Shown here: in pieces, positions 1 to 10,952 of the stretch
How positions within the stretch are numbered: position 1 is the first letter of the stretch
How the letters are laid out: each line of letters begins with the position of its first letter
Source: Haloarchaeobius sp. FL176
Lineage (GTDB): Archaea > Halobacteriota > Halobacteria > Halobacteriales > Natrialbaceae
Length of the DNA stretch: 64,000 nucleotides
Reading direction: 5' to 3'
Assembly: GCF_024609245.1 (NCBI RefSeq)
Contig: NZ_JANJYH010000001.1
Location: forward strand, 553,260-617,259
Program-made: the position numbers and the translations under genes
The notes under the pieces: model-generated
Databases searched by the model: none
What the model saw: the letters and a program-made list of their open reading frames with translations, nothing else
What the model was told of the DNA's origin: nothing

Positions 1-39
1 CGGGAGTTTACAACGTACGTAAACGCTCGCGAGTGCCGT

Positions 40-864
40 TCAGTACACCTCCGCCAGGAACTCTCGGAGGGCGTCGTTCACCACTTCGGGGTTCTCCACG
101 TTCGAGGAGTGGCCGGCCTCGGGGACCTCGACGAACCGGGCGTCCGGAATCGCTTCGGCCATGGACTCGCCGTACTCGGGGTCGATGGAGAGGTCCTCCG
201 CCCCGTGGACGACGAGCGTCGGCACGTCGATCTCTTCGAGGCGGTCGGCGACGCCAGGACGGTTCAACCACGAGTGCACCTCGTCGTGGACGGCCTCGCC
301 GGGGTAGGTGAGCCAGCGGTTCCGCCAAGACTCGACGAGTTCGGGGGCCACCTCGTTCGTCGTCGGCCCGAACAGGATGTGCGAGATCACCTCGGCGAGT
401 TCCTCCGGCATCTCCTCGGCAGCCTTCGCACGGTCGACCATCCCGCCGTAGCGCTCGCGGTCCTCCTCGGGGTGGGGCTGGGCCATGCTGTCTATCAGGA
501 CGAGCCCGTCGAGCACGTCGGGATAGTGCAGGGCGAACCGGAGCGCCATGAACCCCCCCATCGACATCCCGCCGAGGACACAGGAGTCGATACCGAGCTC
601 GTCGACGAGGGTCCGGCAGTCGTCGGTCAGGTCGTCGAGGTCGTAGGGACCCTGCCAGTTGTCGGTGCGGGCACGGCTGTCGTAGGTGACGACGCGGTAG
701 TCGCCGGCGAGCGCGTCCTGCTGGGGCCGGAACATCGTCCGGTCCATCAGCGTCCCGTGGCTGAGCACGAGCGGGGGACCGTCGCCGCGGTCGTCGACGA
801 GAGTGTCCGTCCGGTGGCGGTACATCTCGGTGGCTGGACCGGAGTCGTCGAGAGGTGTTGTCAC
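40..864 (-). CDS. alpha/beta-fold hydrolase
   Basis: A 274-residue soluble alpha/beta hydrolase. The nucleophile elbow GMSMGG lies near residue 100, an HG oxyanion motif (LSHGTL) near residue 35, the acid-bearing HGAED stretch near 215, and the catalytic His in AGHSSN near 250. Length and motif order fit esterase, lactonase or C-C hydrolase relatives; the substrate cannot be told. The full frame opens with GTG; an ATG 13 codons in (MYRHRTD) is an equally possible start. It stands alone, divergent from the transporter at 1095, so nothing nearby narrows its role. Confidence 0.85.
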   Translation of the reverse strand: MTTPLDDSGPATEMYRHRTDTLVDDRGDGPPLVLSHGTLMDRTMFRPQQDALAGDYRVVTYDSRARTDNWQGPYDLDDLTDDCRTLVDELGIDSCVLGGMSMGGFMALRFALHYPDVLDGLVLIDSMAQPHPEEDRERYGGMVDRAKAAEEMPEELAEVISHILFGPTTNEVAPELVESWRNRWLTYPGEAVHDEVHSWLNRPGVADRLEEIDVPTLVVHGAEDLSIDPEYGESMAEAIPDARFVEVPEAGHSSNVENPEVVNDALREFLAEVY

Positions 865-1094
865 ACGCCACAGTTCTGCGGGGAGTCACAAATAGCTACG
901 TCGTCGATCTCGTGACCTGCGAGTCAGGCGGCCCCAGACGCCTCCTGCCGCAACGTGGCGCCCACAGCGGCTTCGATTCGGCCACGCCCCGGACCGTACA
1001 AACGTCCGACAGAGCGCCTGAAAAACGTGATATTTGGGGATTGATGGTTCGTGATTCGTAACGCTCTTGAGGTGGGGCGGACCCGTGGCTATCA

Positions 1095-2507
1095 ATGGCA
1101 CGTGAATCGTGGACGGGGCGTATCGGCTTCGTCCTCGCCGCCGCTGGCAGCGCAGTCGGACTGGGGAACCTCTGGCGGTTCCCGTGGATAACCGCCGAGA
1201 ACGGCGGGAGCGCCTTCCTGCTGGTCTACCTTGGAATCGTCCTCGCGGTCGGTGTCCCGGGACTGCTCGCGGAGTTCGTCATCGGCCGTCGCTCCCAGAA
1301 GAGCCCGGTCGGGGCGCTCCGTGATTTGTCGGGCTCGCGTAACTGGGGTCACGTCGGCCTGCTGACCGTCGTCGCCGGGCTCGTCCTGCTCTCCTTCTAC
1401 AGCGTCGTCGGGGGCTGGATCCTGCGCTACCTCGTCGCCTCGCCGACGGGCGCGTACTTCGGCGACCCCGGCGCGTACTTCGGCAGCATCTCCTTCGGCT
1501 TGGAGGCCGCGGGGTTCCACGTCCTCTTCCTCCTGCTGACCGCGGGTGTCGTCTACGGCGGCGTGCGTGACGGCATCGAGCGCGCGACGACGGTGATGAT
1601 GCCCGTCGTCTTCCTCGCGCTCATCGGGCTCTCCGTGTGGGTTAGCGGGCTCTCCGGCGCGGAGGAGGCGTACACGTTCTACCTCTCGTTCGACGTCGGC
1701 GCCATCCAGGACAGCTTCCTCGACATCGTGCTCGCCGCGGCCGGGCAGGCCCTGTTCACGCTCTCGGTCGGCGCGGGCACCATGATAACCTACGCGAGCT
1801 ACGTCGGCGAGGACCGCTCGCTCCCGGCGGACGCGACGCTCGTCGCCGTGCTCAACACCAGCGTCGGCGTCCTCGCCGGGCTCGTCGTCTTCCCGCTCCT
1901 GTTCTCGACGCCCGGCGCGGACGTCGAGACCAGCGGCCCGGGCGCGCTGTTCGTCGGCGTCGCCACCGCGTTCTCCGAACTGCCCGCCGGTCGCCTCGCC
2001 GCCGCCGGCTTCTTCGCGGTCGTCGCGCTCGCCGCGCTCTCGTCGTCCATCAGCATGCTCGAGATCGTCGTCGCCTACCTCGTCGACGAGCGCGACCGCA
2101 GCCGGCAGGAGGCCGTCCTCGGCGTCGTCGGCATCGTCCTCGTCACCGGCACCGCGAGCGCGTTCACCCCCGAACTGTTCGAAGCGCTCGCCGGTCCCGT
2201 CGTCGACTTCGTGCTCACGACCGGGCTGTTCGCGTTCGTCGTCTTCGCGGCGTGGGTGCTCGGCGGCGCCGCCGTCGACGAGTTCGGCCGCGGCGCGCAG
2301 TTCTCGGCCGGGCTCGGCGACGCCTGGCGGCTCCTCGTCGGGGTCGTCATCCCGCCGTTCCTCGCCTTCACGCTGCTCGTGGGCGTGTTCGAACTGTTCG
2401 GCGTCACGCTCCCCTCGTGGCAGCTCGGGCTCGCGGGGACCGCCGTCGCCGGCACCGTCATCGCTCTCGTCCGCTGGACCCGCGACGCCACCGGGGCGGC
2501 CGCCTGA
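1095..2507 (+). CDS. sodium-dependent transporter, NSS/SNF family
   Basis: A 470-residue integral membrane protein of the neurotransmitter:sodium symporter family. The N-terminal signature [14 protein letters not shown] (residues about 18-31), which forms part of the sodium and substrate site in this family, is intact and followed by NGGSAF. About 11-12 hydrophobic helices fill the rest. Prokaryotic members usually move amino acids with Na+, which suits a cell living in high salt; the substrate here is not known. The ATG lies just after an ATCA spacer. The pccB gene follows on the same strand after a gap of about 130 bases. Confidence 0.88.
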   Translation: MARESWTGRIGFVLAAAGSAVGLGNLWRFPWITAENGGSAFLLVYLGIVLAVGVPGLLAEFVIGRRSQKSPVGALRDLSGSRNWGHVGLLTVVAGLVLLSFYSVVGGWILRYLVASPTGAYFGDPGAYFGSISFGLEAAGFHVLFLLLTAGVVYGGVRDGIERATTVMMPVVFLALIGLSVWVSGLSGAEEAYTFYLSFDVGAIQDSFLDIVLAAAGQALFTLSVGAGTMITYASYVGEDRSLPADATLVAVLNTSVGVLAGLVVFPLLFSTPGADVETSGPGALFVGVATAFSELPAGRLAAAGFFAVVALAALSSSISMLEIVVAYLVDERDRSRQEAVLGVVGIVLVTGTASAFTPELFEALAGPVVDFVLTTGLFAFVVFAAWVLGGAAVDEFGRGAQFSAGLGDAWRLLVGVVIPPFLAFTLLVGVFELFGVTLPSWQLGLAGTAVAGTVIALVRWTRDATGAAA

Positions 2508-2638
2508 GGCGACGGCCCGCCACGGACCGTCCGAAATACTGCCGCGGAATTTCGACGATCGACGTTGCGGACTACGGAAACCTTTTGGGCGAGGTGAGAG
2601 ACGATTGGACCAATGACTGCTGGGTGGTCACCGTGACG

Positions 2639-4183
2639 ATGGAAGACCGCATCGAGGAACTCGAAGAACTGCGCGAGGAGGCCCTGCTGGGCGGCGGCGA
2701 GGACCGCATCGAGTCACAGCACGAGAAAGGCAAGATGACCGCTCGCGAGCGCATCGAGTACTTCCTCGACGACGGCACCTTCCACGAGTTCGACCAGCTC
2801 CGCACCCACGACTCCCACAACTTCGGGATGGAGGAGCGCAAGATACTCGGCGACGGCGTCGTCACCGGCTACGGCGACGTCGACGGCCGGAAGGTGTTCG
2901 TATTCGCCCACGACTTCACCGTCTTCGGTGGGTCACTCGGCGAGGTGTTCGCCGAGAAGATCACGAAGGTGATGGACATGGCGATGGAGGTCGGCGCACC
3001 CATCGTCGGGCTGAACGACTCCGCCGGTGCACGCATCCAGGAGGGCGTGAACTCGCTCGCCGGCTTCACCAACATCTTCCACCGGAACCAGATGGCCTCG
3101 GGCGTCGTCCCGCAGATCTCCTGCATCATGGGGCCCTGTGCGGGCGGTGCGGTGTACTCCCCTTCCATCACTGACTTCACCTTCATGGTCGAGGACAGCT
3201 CGCACATGTACATCACCGGCCCGGGCGTCATCAAGACCGTCACCGGGGAAGAGGTGACACAGGAGGAACTCGGCGGGGCCAAGACGCACACCGCGAAGAC
3301 CGGCGTCGCACAGTTCGCCTGCGAGTCCGACGAGGCCGCGCTCGACCGTATCCGCGACCTGCTCTCCTATCTGCCGTCGAACAACGTCGAGGACCCGCCG
3401 CGCGTCGAGCCGTGGGACGACCCCGACCGCGAGGACGAGCAGCTGCTCGACATCGTCCCCGACAGCCCGCAGAAGCCCTACGACATGGTCGACGTCATCG
3501 GCTCCATCGCCGACGAGGGCTCGTTCTTCGAGGTCGCCGAGAACTTCGCGAAGAACATCGTCGTCGGCTTCGGTCGGCTCGACGGCCACAGCGTCGGCGT
3601 CGTCGCCAACCAGCCCCGCGTCAACGCCGGCACGCTCACGGTCGACGCCTCGATGAAGGGGTCCCGGTTCGTCCGCTTCTGTGATTCGTTCAACATCCCC
3701 ATCGTGACGCTCGTCGACGTCCCCGGCTACATGCCGGGCACCGAGCAGGAGCACCGGGGCATCATCCGCCACGGCGCGAAGCTGCTGTACGCGTACTCCG
3801 AGGCCACCGTCCCGCTGCTCACGGTCATCACCCGGAAGGCCTACGGTGGCGCGTACTGCGTAATGGCGTCGAAGAACCTCGGTGCGGACGTGAACTACGC
3901 CTGGCCGACGGCGGAGATCGCCGTCATGGGCCCGCAGGGCGCGGTCAACATCCTCTATCGGGAGGAGCTCGCGGAGGCGGAGAACCCCGACGAGCTGCGC
4001 GACGAACTCATCGAGGAGTACCGCGAGGAGTTCGCGAACCCCTACACCGCCACGGACCAGGGCTTCCTCGACGACGTCATCGAGCCGACGGAGACGCGCT
4101 CCCGGCTCGTCGACGACCTCGACATGCTGCTCTCGAAGCGCGAGGACCAGCCCGACAAGAAACACGGCAACATCCCGCTGTAG
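2639..4183 (+). CDS. pccB: propionyl/acyl-CoA carboxylase, carboxyltransferase (beta) subunit
   Basis: A 514-residue carboxyltransferase that moves CO2 from carboxybiotin to propionyl- or acetyl-CoA, giving methylmalonyl- or malonyl-CoA. Family landmarks are the N-terminal [13 protein letters not shown], then [13 protein letters not shown] and [12 protein letters not shown] (first oxyanion region), [14 protein letters not shown] and [14 protein letters not shown] (second). The open frame extends upstream, but the ATG giving [11 protein letters not shown] is the natural start. pccX begins 2 bases after the stop, so the two are co-transcribed. The biotin subunit partner is at 7488, separated by a P450/regulator insertion. 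Confidence 0.93.
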   Translation: MEDRIEELEELREEALLGGGEDRIESQHEKGKMTARERIEYFLDDGTFHEFDQLRTHDSHNFGMEERKILGDGVVTGYGDVDGRKVFVFAHDFTVFGGSLGEVFAEKITKVMDMAMEVGAPIVGLNDSAGARIQEGVNSLAGFTNIFHRNQMASGVVPQISCIMGPCAGGAVYSPSITDFTFMVEDSSHMYITGPGVIKTVTGEEVTQEELGGAKTHTAKTGVAQFACESDEAALDRIRDLLSYLPSNNVEDPPRVEPWDDPDREDEQLLDIVPDSPQKPYDMVDVIGSIADEGSFFEVAENFAKNIVVGFGRLDGHSVGVVANQPRVNAGTLTVDASMKGSRFVRFCDSFNIPIVTLVDVPGYMPGTEQEHRGIIRHGAKLLYAYSEATVPLLTVITRKAYGGAYCVMASKNLGADVNYAWPTAEIAVMGPQGAVNILYREELAEAENPDELRDELIEEYREEFANPYTATDQGFLDDVIEPTETRSRLVDDLDMLLSKREDQPDKKHGNIPL

Positions 4184-4185
4184 CC

Positions 4186-4446
4186 ATGAGTCAGGACCTG
4201 CTCGCGGCGCTGGACGTGCCCGACGACGCGACCGACGACGAGGCCGCTGCCATCGCGGCCGTCGTCGGCGCACACCTCCGCGACCTCGAAGCGCAGGCCG
4301 CCGAGGAGGGCGACGAGGAGACGTGGACGGGCAAGAAGTGGTCGTTCGCCGGGCGGCTCCGGAGCGCCCGCGGGCGCGCAGCACGGGTGCCCGACGGCGC
4401 GCCGACGGACGCCTGGGCGGCGTCCGGGCGGGCGGACCGATTCTGA
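4186..4446 (+). CDS. pccX: small acyl-CoA carboxylase subunit (PccX/epsilon-like)
   Basis: An 86-residue acidic protein with a helical N-terminus and a C-terminal [13 protein letters not shown] stretch ending in W and R residues ([12 protein letters not shown]). This resembles actinobacterial carboxylase epsilon subunits and the small PccX subunit reported as needed for propionyl-CoA carboxylase in Haloferax mediterranei. It starts 2 bases after pccB, consistent with translational coupling and stoichiometric assembly. The name rests on size, position and the short C-terminal motif, since the family is poorly conserved. Confidence 0.75.
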   Translation: MSQDLLAALDVPDDATDDEAAAIAAVVGAHLRDLEAQAAEEGDEETWTGKKWSFAGRLRSARGRAARVPDGAPTDAWAASGRADRF

Positions 4447-4470
4447 ACCGTCGAACTCGTTCTCAGCGCG

Positions 4471-4900
4471 TCATTCCCGTGTCTCGGTGCGCACCAGGAC
4501 AGTACCCGGGTCGAGCGTCACCTTCGCGTCCGGCTCCAGCGTCTCGGTGACACGTTCGAATCGAATCCGCTGGAGTATCGTCGCGAGGGCGAGCTGGAGT
4601 TCCATCCGGGCGAAGCGCATCCCGATGCAGTGTCGGGGGCCGCCGCCGAATGGGAAGTAGGCGTACTCGGGACGGTCGTCGGAGCTGCCGAGCCAGCGCT
4701 CGGGACGGAACTCGTCGGGGGCGTCCCACCACCGCTCGTCGTGGTGAATCTGGTACGCCGGGAGCATGACCGTCGCGTCGGCCGGGACCGCGTACCCGCC
4801 GAGCGTCGTCTCCGTGACGGGTTCACGGTAGATGGCGTAGGCTGGGGGGTAGAGCCGGAGCGCCTCGTCGATGACCGCACCGGTCCGTTCGAGGCGCTCT
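4471..4900 (-). pseudogene. cytochrome P450 C-terminal fragment
   Basis: Only the last third of a P450 remains. It runs from the ExxR helix (AVIDEALRLYPPAY) through the PERW motif to the heme-Cys loop FPFGGGPRHCIGMRF and a normal stop at 4471. The I-helix oxygen-binding motif, the membrane-facing N-terminus and about 300 residues are absent, so it cannot be an active enzyme. The frame stays open to 5067, but upstream of about 4900 the translation is unrelated because the other strand there encodes an HTH domain. It is closely similar to the intact P450 at 5173-6561. Confidence 0.85.
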
Positions 4901-5046
4901 CGGTCGCGTGGGAACGTGGCTACTACGAGGTGCCCAGAGAGGGGTCGCTGGCCCGCGTCGCTAATTCGCTCGGCTGCTCCGAGAGCGCCGCCTCGACGTT
5001 GCTCAGGAAAGCCGAGCGTGGCCTCGTGGACGCGGCGCTCGGCTGA
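4891..5046 (+). pseudogene. HTH-10 (bat-like) regulator, C-terminal fragment
   Basis: The plus strand encodes the DNA-binding end of an HTH-10 regulator: EALSVAWERGYYEVPREG, then ARVANSLGCSESAAS and TLLRKAERG, ending in TGA at 5044-5046. It aligns throughout with the C-terminus of the intact regulator at 6733-7407 (EAIGTAVELGYYTVPRES ... ALGCAPSTASNLLRKAES). The sensor domain of about 170 residues is missing and the frame upstream is P450 antisense. No start codon or promoter suits an independent small protein. Confidence 0.8.
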
Positions 5047-5172
5047 TCGGTCGGCCGTCCCTCGCAAGCACTCTCGGGGTGACGCAGGCCGGACCGGTCA
5101 CTCCTCGCCCGCCTCCCGGGACTCGTCGCGCTATCTCCGGGACGTGGGGCCCGTCGAACCGTCGGTTCGGCC

Positions 5173-6561
5173 CTATCGCTTCGTGACCCGTAGCCGGACG
5201 TCCTCCTCGGGCAGGTAGCTCGCCGCCATCCGCGGCTGCGGCGGCTCGTCGTCCACGTACTCGAACCGGCAGTGCTCGACGAGCGTGGCGAGCACGAGCT
5301 TCAGTTCCAGCATCGCGAAACGCATCCCGATGCAGTGGCGCGGGCCGCCGCCGAACGGGAAGTAGGCGTACTCCGGCAGGGACGCCTCGAACTCTTCCGT
5401 CCAGCGGTCGGGCCGGAACTCGTCGGGGGCGTCGTACCAGCGCTCGTCACGGTGGATGCGGAACTGCGGCAGCGTCAGCTTGGTGTTCGCCGGGATCTCG
5501 TAGCCGCCGAGTTCGACGTCCTCCCGGGCCTCGCGGAAGATGACGTAGGCGGGCGGGTAGAGCCGCATCGACTCCGTGCAGACGCGGTCGAGGAGTTCGA
5601 GGCCGAACACCTCGAACGCACCGGGCGTCTCGCCGTCGACCGCCTCGTCGACCTCCTCGCGGAGCCGGTCGGCCACGTCGGGGTGCTCCGCGAGCAGGTA
5701 CGTCGTGTAGGTCAGCGCCAGCGACGTGGTGTCGTGGCCGGCGAACAGGAACGTGAGCATCGTGTCTCGGAGCTCTTTGTCGGACATCCCGTCGCCGTCG
5801 TCGCCAGCCTGCATGAGGATCGCGAGCAGGTCGTCGTGTTCGTCGGCGTCGGCCGCCGCGCGACGCTCGTCGATGAGCCGGTCGACCACCGCCTCGAACT
5901 CGTCCATCGCCCCGGTGAATCGGCGGTTCGACGGTGTCGGCACCCACTGCGGCACGAACGTCGAGAGGCCGTCGGGGTCGGCACGCTCGTTCAGCGCCCT
6001 CGCGGCGCGGGTGATGGCCGCGCCATCCTCACTCCGGTCGATGTCGAGGTCGAACAGAGAGTCCGCGAGGATGCGGAGGGTGAGTTCGGAGAACCGCTCG
6101 TTCGCGGCGACGGTCTCGCCGTCGTCGAGGTCGTCGACGAGTTCGGCTGCGTAGCCAGCCATCGCCTCGCCGTAGCCGCGGACGCGGTCGAGCTGGAACG
6201 CCGGCTGGGCCTGCGTGCGCTGCGTTCGCCACTGCTCGCCCTCGGTGAGCAACAGGCCGTCGGGGGCGAACTCGGTGCCGAAGTCCGACAGCGTCCACTT
6301 GCCGTACTTCTCGGAGTCGGTGACGAGCACCTGCTGGACGAGGTCCGGATGGAGGACCGTGGTCATGCGCTGGCGGGCGACGCTGTAGCCGACCACGTCG
6401 CCGTAGCTGGCGAGTTCGTCGTAGAAGGCGTGCGGGTCGCCGGTGAACTGGAGGGTGTTCCCGATGACGGGACGGCCGTCGGGGCCGGGCGGGAAGCCAC
6501 CGTCGCCGTCGGCGGCGGGCTCGGCCGGGCGGCTGTCGTGATGGGTCGACTGACCACTCAT
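5173..6561 (-). CDS. cytochrome P450 monooxygenase
   Basis: A 462-residue soluble P450. In order: proline-rich FPPGPDGRP start of the fold near residue 23, I-helix AGHDTTS near 270, ExxR (ESMR) near 335, PDRW near 390, heme loop FPFGGGPRHCIGMRF near 405-420. Its reaction is inferred to be NAD(P)H-dependent hydroxylation of an unknown, probably lipid or isoprenoid, substrate. It is divergent from the HTH-10 regulator at 6733 across about 170 bases, so that regulator is its likely controller. A 2Fe-2S ferredoxin at 9723 could supply electrons. Confidence 0.92.
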   Translation of the reverse strand: MSGQSTHHDSRPAEPAADGDGGFPPGPDGRPVIGNTLQFTGDPHAFYDELASYGDVVGYSVARQRMTTVLHPDLVQQVLVTDSEKYGKWTLSDFGTEFAPDGLLLTEGEQWRTQRTQAQPAFQLDRVRGYGEAMAGYAAELVDDLDDGETVAANERFSELTLRILADSLFDLDIDRSEDGAAITRAARALNERADPDGLSTFVPQWVPTPSNRRFTGAMDEFEAVVDRLIDERRAAADADEHDDLLAILMQAGDDGDGMSDKELRDTMLTFLFAGHDTTSLALTYTTYLLAEHPDVADRLREEVDEAVDGETPGAFEVFGLELLDRVCTESMRLYPPAYVIFREAREDVELGGYEIPANTKLTLPQFRIHRDERWYDAPDEFRPDRWTEEFEASLPEYAYFPFGGGPRHCIGMRFAMLELKLVLATLVEHCRFEYVDDEPPQPRMAASYLPEEDVRLRVTKR

Positions 6562-6732
6562 ACATGGACCTTGCCGACGACGGCGAATGGTGGTTCCGTC
6601 GTCGTGGCTAGTTCACTTAAGTACGAACACCGCCCGGGGCGGCACACACAGCAGTAACGACAAAGATGCACGGTGCCGAAACACGAAGGTACTGATGAAA
6701 CGAGGGGTCGTCTGGTCGGGAGGGCGGGAGCC
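6562..6732. promoter_or_regulatory. divergent promoter region, P450 / HTH-10 regulator
   Basis: This 171-base spacer separates the two divergent starts. It contains an AT-rich CTTAAGTA element near 6618-6625, the best TATA candidate for both directions in otherwise GC-rich DNA. The position would suit autoregulation by the HTH-10 protein, but no clear repeated operator was found. Confidence 0.4.
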
Positions 6733-7407
6733 GTGAAGTACCTCGACGTGCGCATTCGCCAGCCGGACGAGTGGCTGCACCCGATGCAGGAGTTCATCCG
6801 CCACGAGGACGTGGTGCAGTACGAGGAGCTCCAGACCTGGCACGTCGTCCACGGGCAGGACGTGGAGTACGAACTGTTCTACGTCGTCGCAGACCGCGAG
6901 CGGTACGAGCCGGTCATCGACGGCGTCGACTCCATCGACTGGTACGACATCACCGACGTGGACGACGAGTCGTTCTACGTCTATGCACGCCAGCAGACCC
7001 GCGAGGACGACCGCGACTGGCGGGCCGCGTTCGCCGCGCTCAACCTCGTCGTCGTGCCGCCGGTCACCTACGACCGCGAGGCCGCGATGGGCATGACGGT
7101 CATCGGTGACGGCGACGACCTGCGGGCGATGCTCGACGGCCTGCCCGAGAGCTTCGAAGTCGACGTGCGCGGCATCGGCGAGTACGACACGCGCCGGCCC
7201 TCGCTCGTGGGCGCACTGACCGAGCGCCAGCGGGAGGCCATCGGAACCGCCGTCGAACTCGGTTACTACACGGTCCCGCGGGAGAGCGACCTCGAAACCG
7301 TCGCCGCGGCGCTGGGCTGTGCTCCGTCGACGGCCTCGAACCTGTTACGGAAGGCCGAGTCGGCGGTGTTCCAGCGGCTCGTCGACCGGCGTAGCGCCCG
7401 GCCGTGA
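6733..7407 (+). CDS. HTH-10 (bacterio-opsin activator-like) transcriptional regulator
   Basis: A one-component regulator of about 224 residues. The N-terminal region (KYLDVRIRQPDEWLHPMQEF) is the usual beginning of this haloarchaeal family, so I choose the GTG at 6733 over the upstream GTG at 6673. Residues up to about 170 form a ligand-sensing domain. The C-terminal HTH-10 runs from LTERQREAIGTAVELGYY to NLLRKAESAVFQRL. Divergent pairing with the P450 suggests control of that gene. A truncated copy of its DNA-binding end survives at 4891-5046. Confidence 0.85.
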   Translation: MKYLDVRIRQPDEWLHPMQEFIRHEDVVQYEELQTWHVVHGQDVEYELFYVVADRERYEPVIDGVDSIDWYDITDVDDESFYVYARQQTREDDRDWRAAFAALNLVVVPPVTYDREAAMGMTVIGDGDDLRAMLDGLPESFEVDVRGIGEYDTRRPSLVGALTERQREAIGTAVELGYYTVPRESDLETVAAALGCAPSTASNLLRKAESAVFQRLVDRRSARP

Positions 7408-7487
7408 ACCAGCCCCGGAGCGTCAGTTTACCCGAGTGGCAAGAACCGATACAATAACGTGCGTCGTCCGAGACGGTTCCGGCAAGA

Positions 7488-9338
<1,851 letters not shown>

Positions 9339-9689
9339 CTGACAACACCTGTTTCTCGCGGGCGTGAAAACGGAGCCCGCCGGAGGTCGTGGGCAGGGGC
9401 CTCCGGCGTGGCAGATGGATGGTTGGAGGGCAGCGCACCGGGAAGTGGGTGCGAGCTGCGGGAACCCTGTCAGGGGGACAGTGGGTCGGATGGTGCCCCG
9501 GACGCAGGGCGGTTGGGTTGGGCCGGTGGGCGACCGACACGCATCGTGGCAACGACTGACGTGGGGTCGGCTTCGGCACGGAGGGCCGAAGCGCCGCGGG
9601 GCACGCATCCATCTTGGAGGGGGAGTACCTTTCAACTATCCCAAGCTCAAATATCAGTTTTACCAACCGTCGGGCACCGGGCCCGGCGC
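9339..9689. other. gene-free, hairpin-rich region
   Basis: No convincing coding sequence is present. Three inverted repeats are visible. CGCCGGAGG pairs perfectly with CCTCCGGCG (9378-9408). CTGTC pairs with GACAG near 9470. GCTTCGGC pairs with GCCGAAGC (9570-9592). The G-rich strand reads toward the ferredoxin. An AT-rich TCAAATATCAG element near 9646-9656 is the likely ferredoxin promoter. The rest could be terminator and leader structures or a small structured RNA; I could not match it to SRP or RNase P RNA. Confidence 0.4.
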
Positions 9690-9722
9690 GTGTTTTTCAC
9701 CCTGTGGCGCGAAGAGGGAGCC

Positions 9723-10058
9723 GTGCCCGCCGACAGCCAGGACATCGCGTACGTCACCGTCTTCGATGGCGACGACGAGCGCCTGCTGGTCGCGCCGCTC
9801 GGCGCACGCCTGCGCGACGTGCTCCGCCGGAACGGCATCTCCCCGCACTCCCGTGCGACCCGCCGGCTCAACTGCGGCGGCCGCGGCCTCTGTGCCACCT
9901 GCGGCGTCCGTCTCGTCGACGAACAGGCACCCGAGCACTGGCACGACCGGCTCGCGGACCGCTTCGGCTACCCACGGCTGTCGTGCCAGCTCCGGGTGGA
10001 TGGCGACTGCACCGTCCAGCTCGACCGCGAGAAACTCGTCTGGGGCCGGCGTGAGTGA
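9723..10058 (+). CDS. 2Fe-2S ferredoxin
   Basis: A small electron carrier of about 111 residues from the GTG at 9723, preceded by the purine-rich GAAGAGGGAG; an in-frame GTG at 9690 would add 11 residues. The cluster loop NCGGRGLCATCGVRL (C-x5-C-x2-C) and a later Cys in RLSCQLR supply the four ligands of a plant/adrenodoxin-type 2Fe-2S site. It could reduce the P450s in this window, but that is only proximity. It belongs to the shorter ferredoxins, lacking the N-terminal extension of the main haloarchaeal ferredoxin. Confidence 0.8.
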   Translation: MPADSQDIAYVTVFDGDDERLLVAPLGARLRDVLRRNGISPHSRATRRLNCGGRGLCATCGVRLVDEQAPEHWHDRLADRFGYPRLSCQLRVDGDCTVQLDREKLVWGRRE

Positions 10059-10118
10059 CCGGCTGACGGGCGTTGGGATGCCGTAATCTGTATACCAATC
10101 GACCGTCACGATGGGAGT

Positions 10119-10892
10119 ATGGGTGCCGATGACGTAGGCGAAGTGCTGAAGCTACTGTCGAAACGTCGGTCTTTTCTCGCGTCGCTGTACGACGAACCGA
10201 AGGAGAAACCCGAGCTGGCGGCGGACTGCGAGGTCGCCCGTTCCACCGTGGGACGGGCCATCCGGGAGCTGGAGATGGCCGGCCTCGTCGTCCGCGGCGA
10301 CGAGGGCTTCGAGCTGACGGTCCCGGGTCGGCAGGTCGTCGACCAGTTCCATCGGTTCGAGCACGCCGTCGACGCCATCTGCGGGATGGACGAGTGGCTC
10401 TCGACGCTCCCCCAGCCCGACCTGATTCCACCGGCGATGTTCGTCGACGGCGAGGTGACACAGGCAGACATCCACGCACCCGACAAGGCGATGCGGGAGA
10501 CGGTGGACCTGGTCTCGACGGCAGAGCGCGTGCGTGGCGTCTCGCCGTCGATCCACGGCGCGTACGTCGAGACGTTCAACGAGCGCATCCAGCGCGACGG
10601 ACTGGAGACCGAACTGGTGTTCAGCGCCGACGCACTGACCGAGCTCGCGACGACGTACGCGGACTACCTCGGCGAGGACACCGACGGCGTCACTCTCTAC
10701 CAGATCGACGAGCTACCGCCGCTCGGGCTGATGCTCGTCGACCACGATGACGGGACCACGGAGGCGAGTTTCGGCATCTACACCGAGAACGGCGTGCAGG
10801 TCGTCGTCCGGAACACGAACCCGAACGCGGTCGCGTGGCTCCGCGAGGAGTTCGAGTCCTACCGTGACGAGGCGACGGAGATACAGGTCTGA
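10119..10892 (+). CDS. winged-helix transcriptional regulator with FilR1-like C-terminal domain
   Basis: A 257-residue regulator. Residues about 5-75 form a winged helix (RSFLASLYDEPKEKPEL, then STVGRAIRELEMAGLV). The remainder matches the layout of the methanogen/haloarchaeal regulators that carry a FilR1-type sensor domain, with a typical ELPPLGLMLVDHD core and a closing EEFESYRDEA helix. Target genes are not evident. The ATG lies shortly after a GAGTATGG context with little leader. It is followed at 10953 by a flavin reductase with its own promoter-like element. Confidence 0.75.
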   Translation: MGADDVGEVLKLLSKRRSFLASLYDEPKEKPELAADCEVARSTVGRAIRELEMAGLVVRGDEGFELTVPGRQVVDQFHRFEHAVDAICGMDEWLSTLPQPDLIPPAMFVDGEVTQADIHAPDKAMRETVDLVSTAERVRGVSPSIHGAYVETFNERIQRDGLETELVFSADALTELATTYADYLGEDTDGVTLYQIDELPPLGLMLVDHDDGTTEASFGIYTENGVQVVVRNTNPNAVAWLREEFESYRDEATEIQV

Positions 10893-10952
10893 AGCGACCG
10901 GCCGTTCGTGGCTCCCTGCAGCTACTTTACCCAGGGCGCCGTGGCCAAACCC

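Noticed and set aside
4471..5067. A functional short P450 of 198 residues
   Set aside because: It lacks the I-helix and N-terminal fold, and its first 55 residues are antisense of an HTH domain.
9339..9660. SRP RNA or RNase P RNA
   Set aside because: Stem-loops are present but I could not find the conserved SRP helix-8 tetraloop region or the RNase P core sequences.
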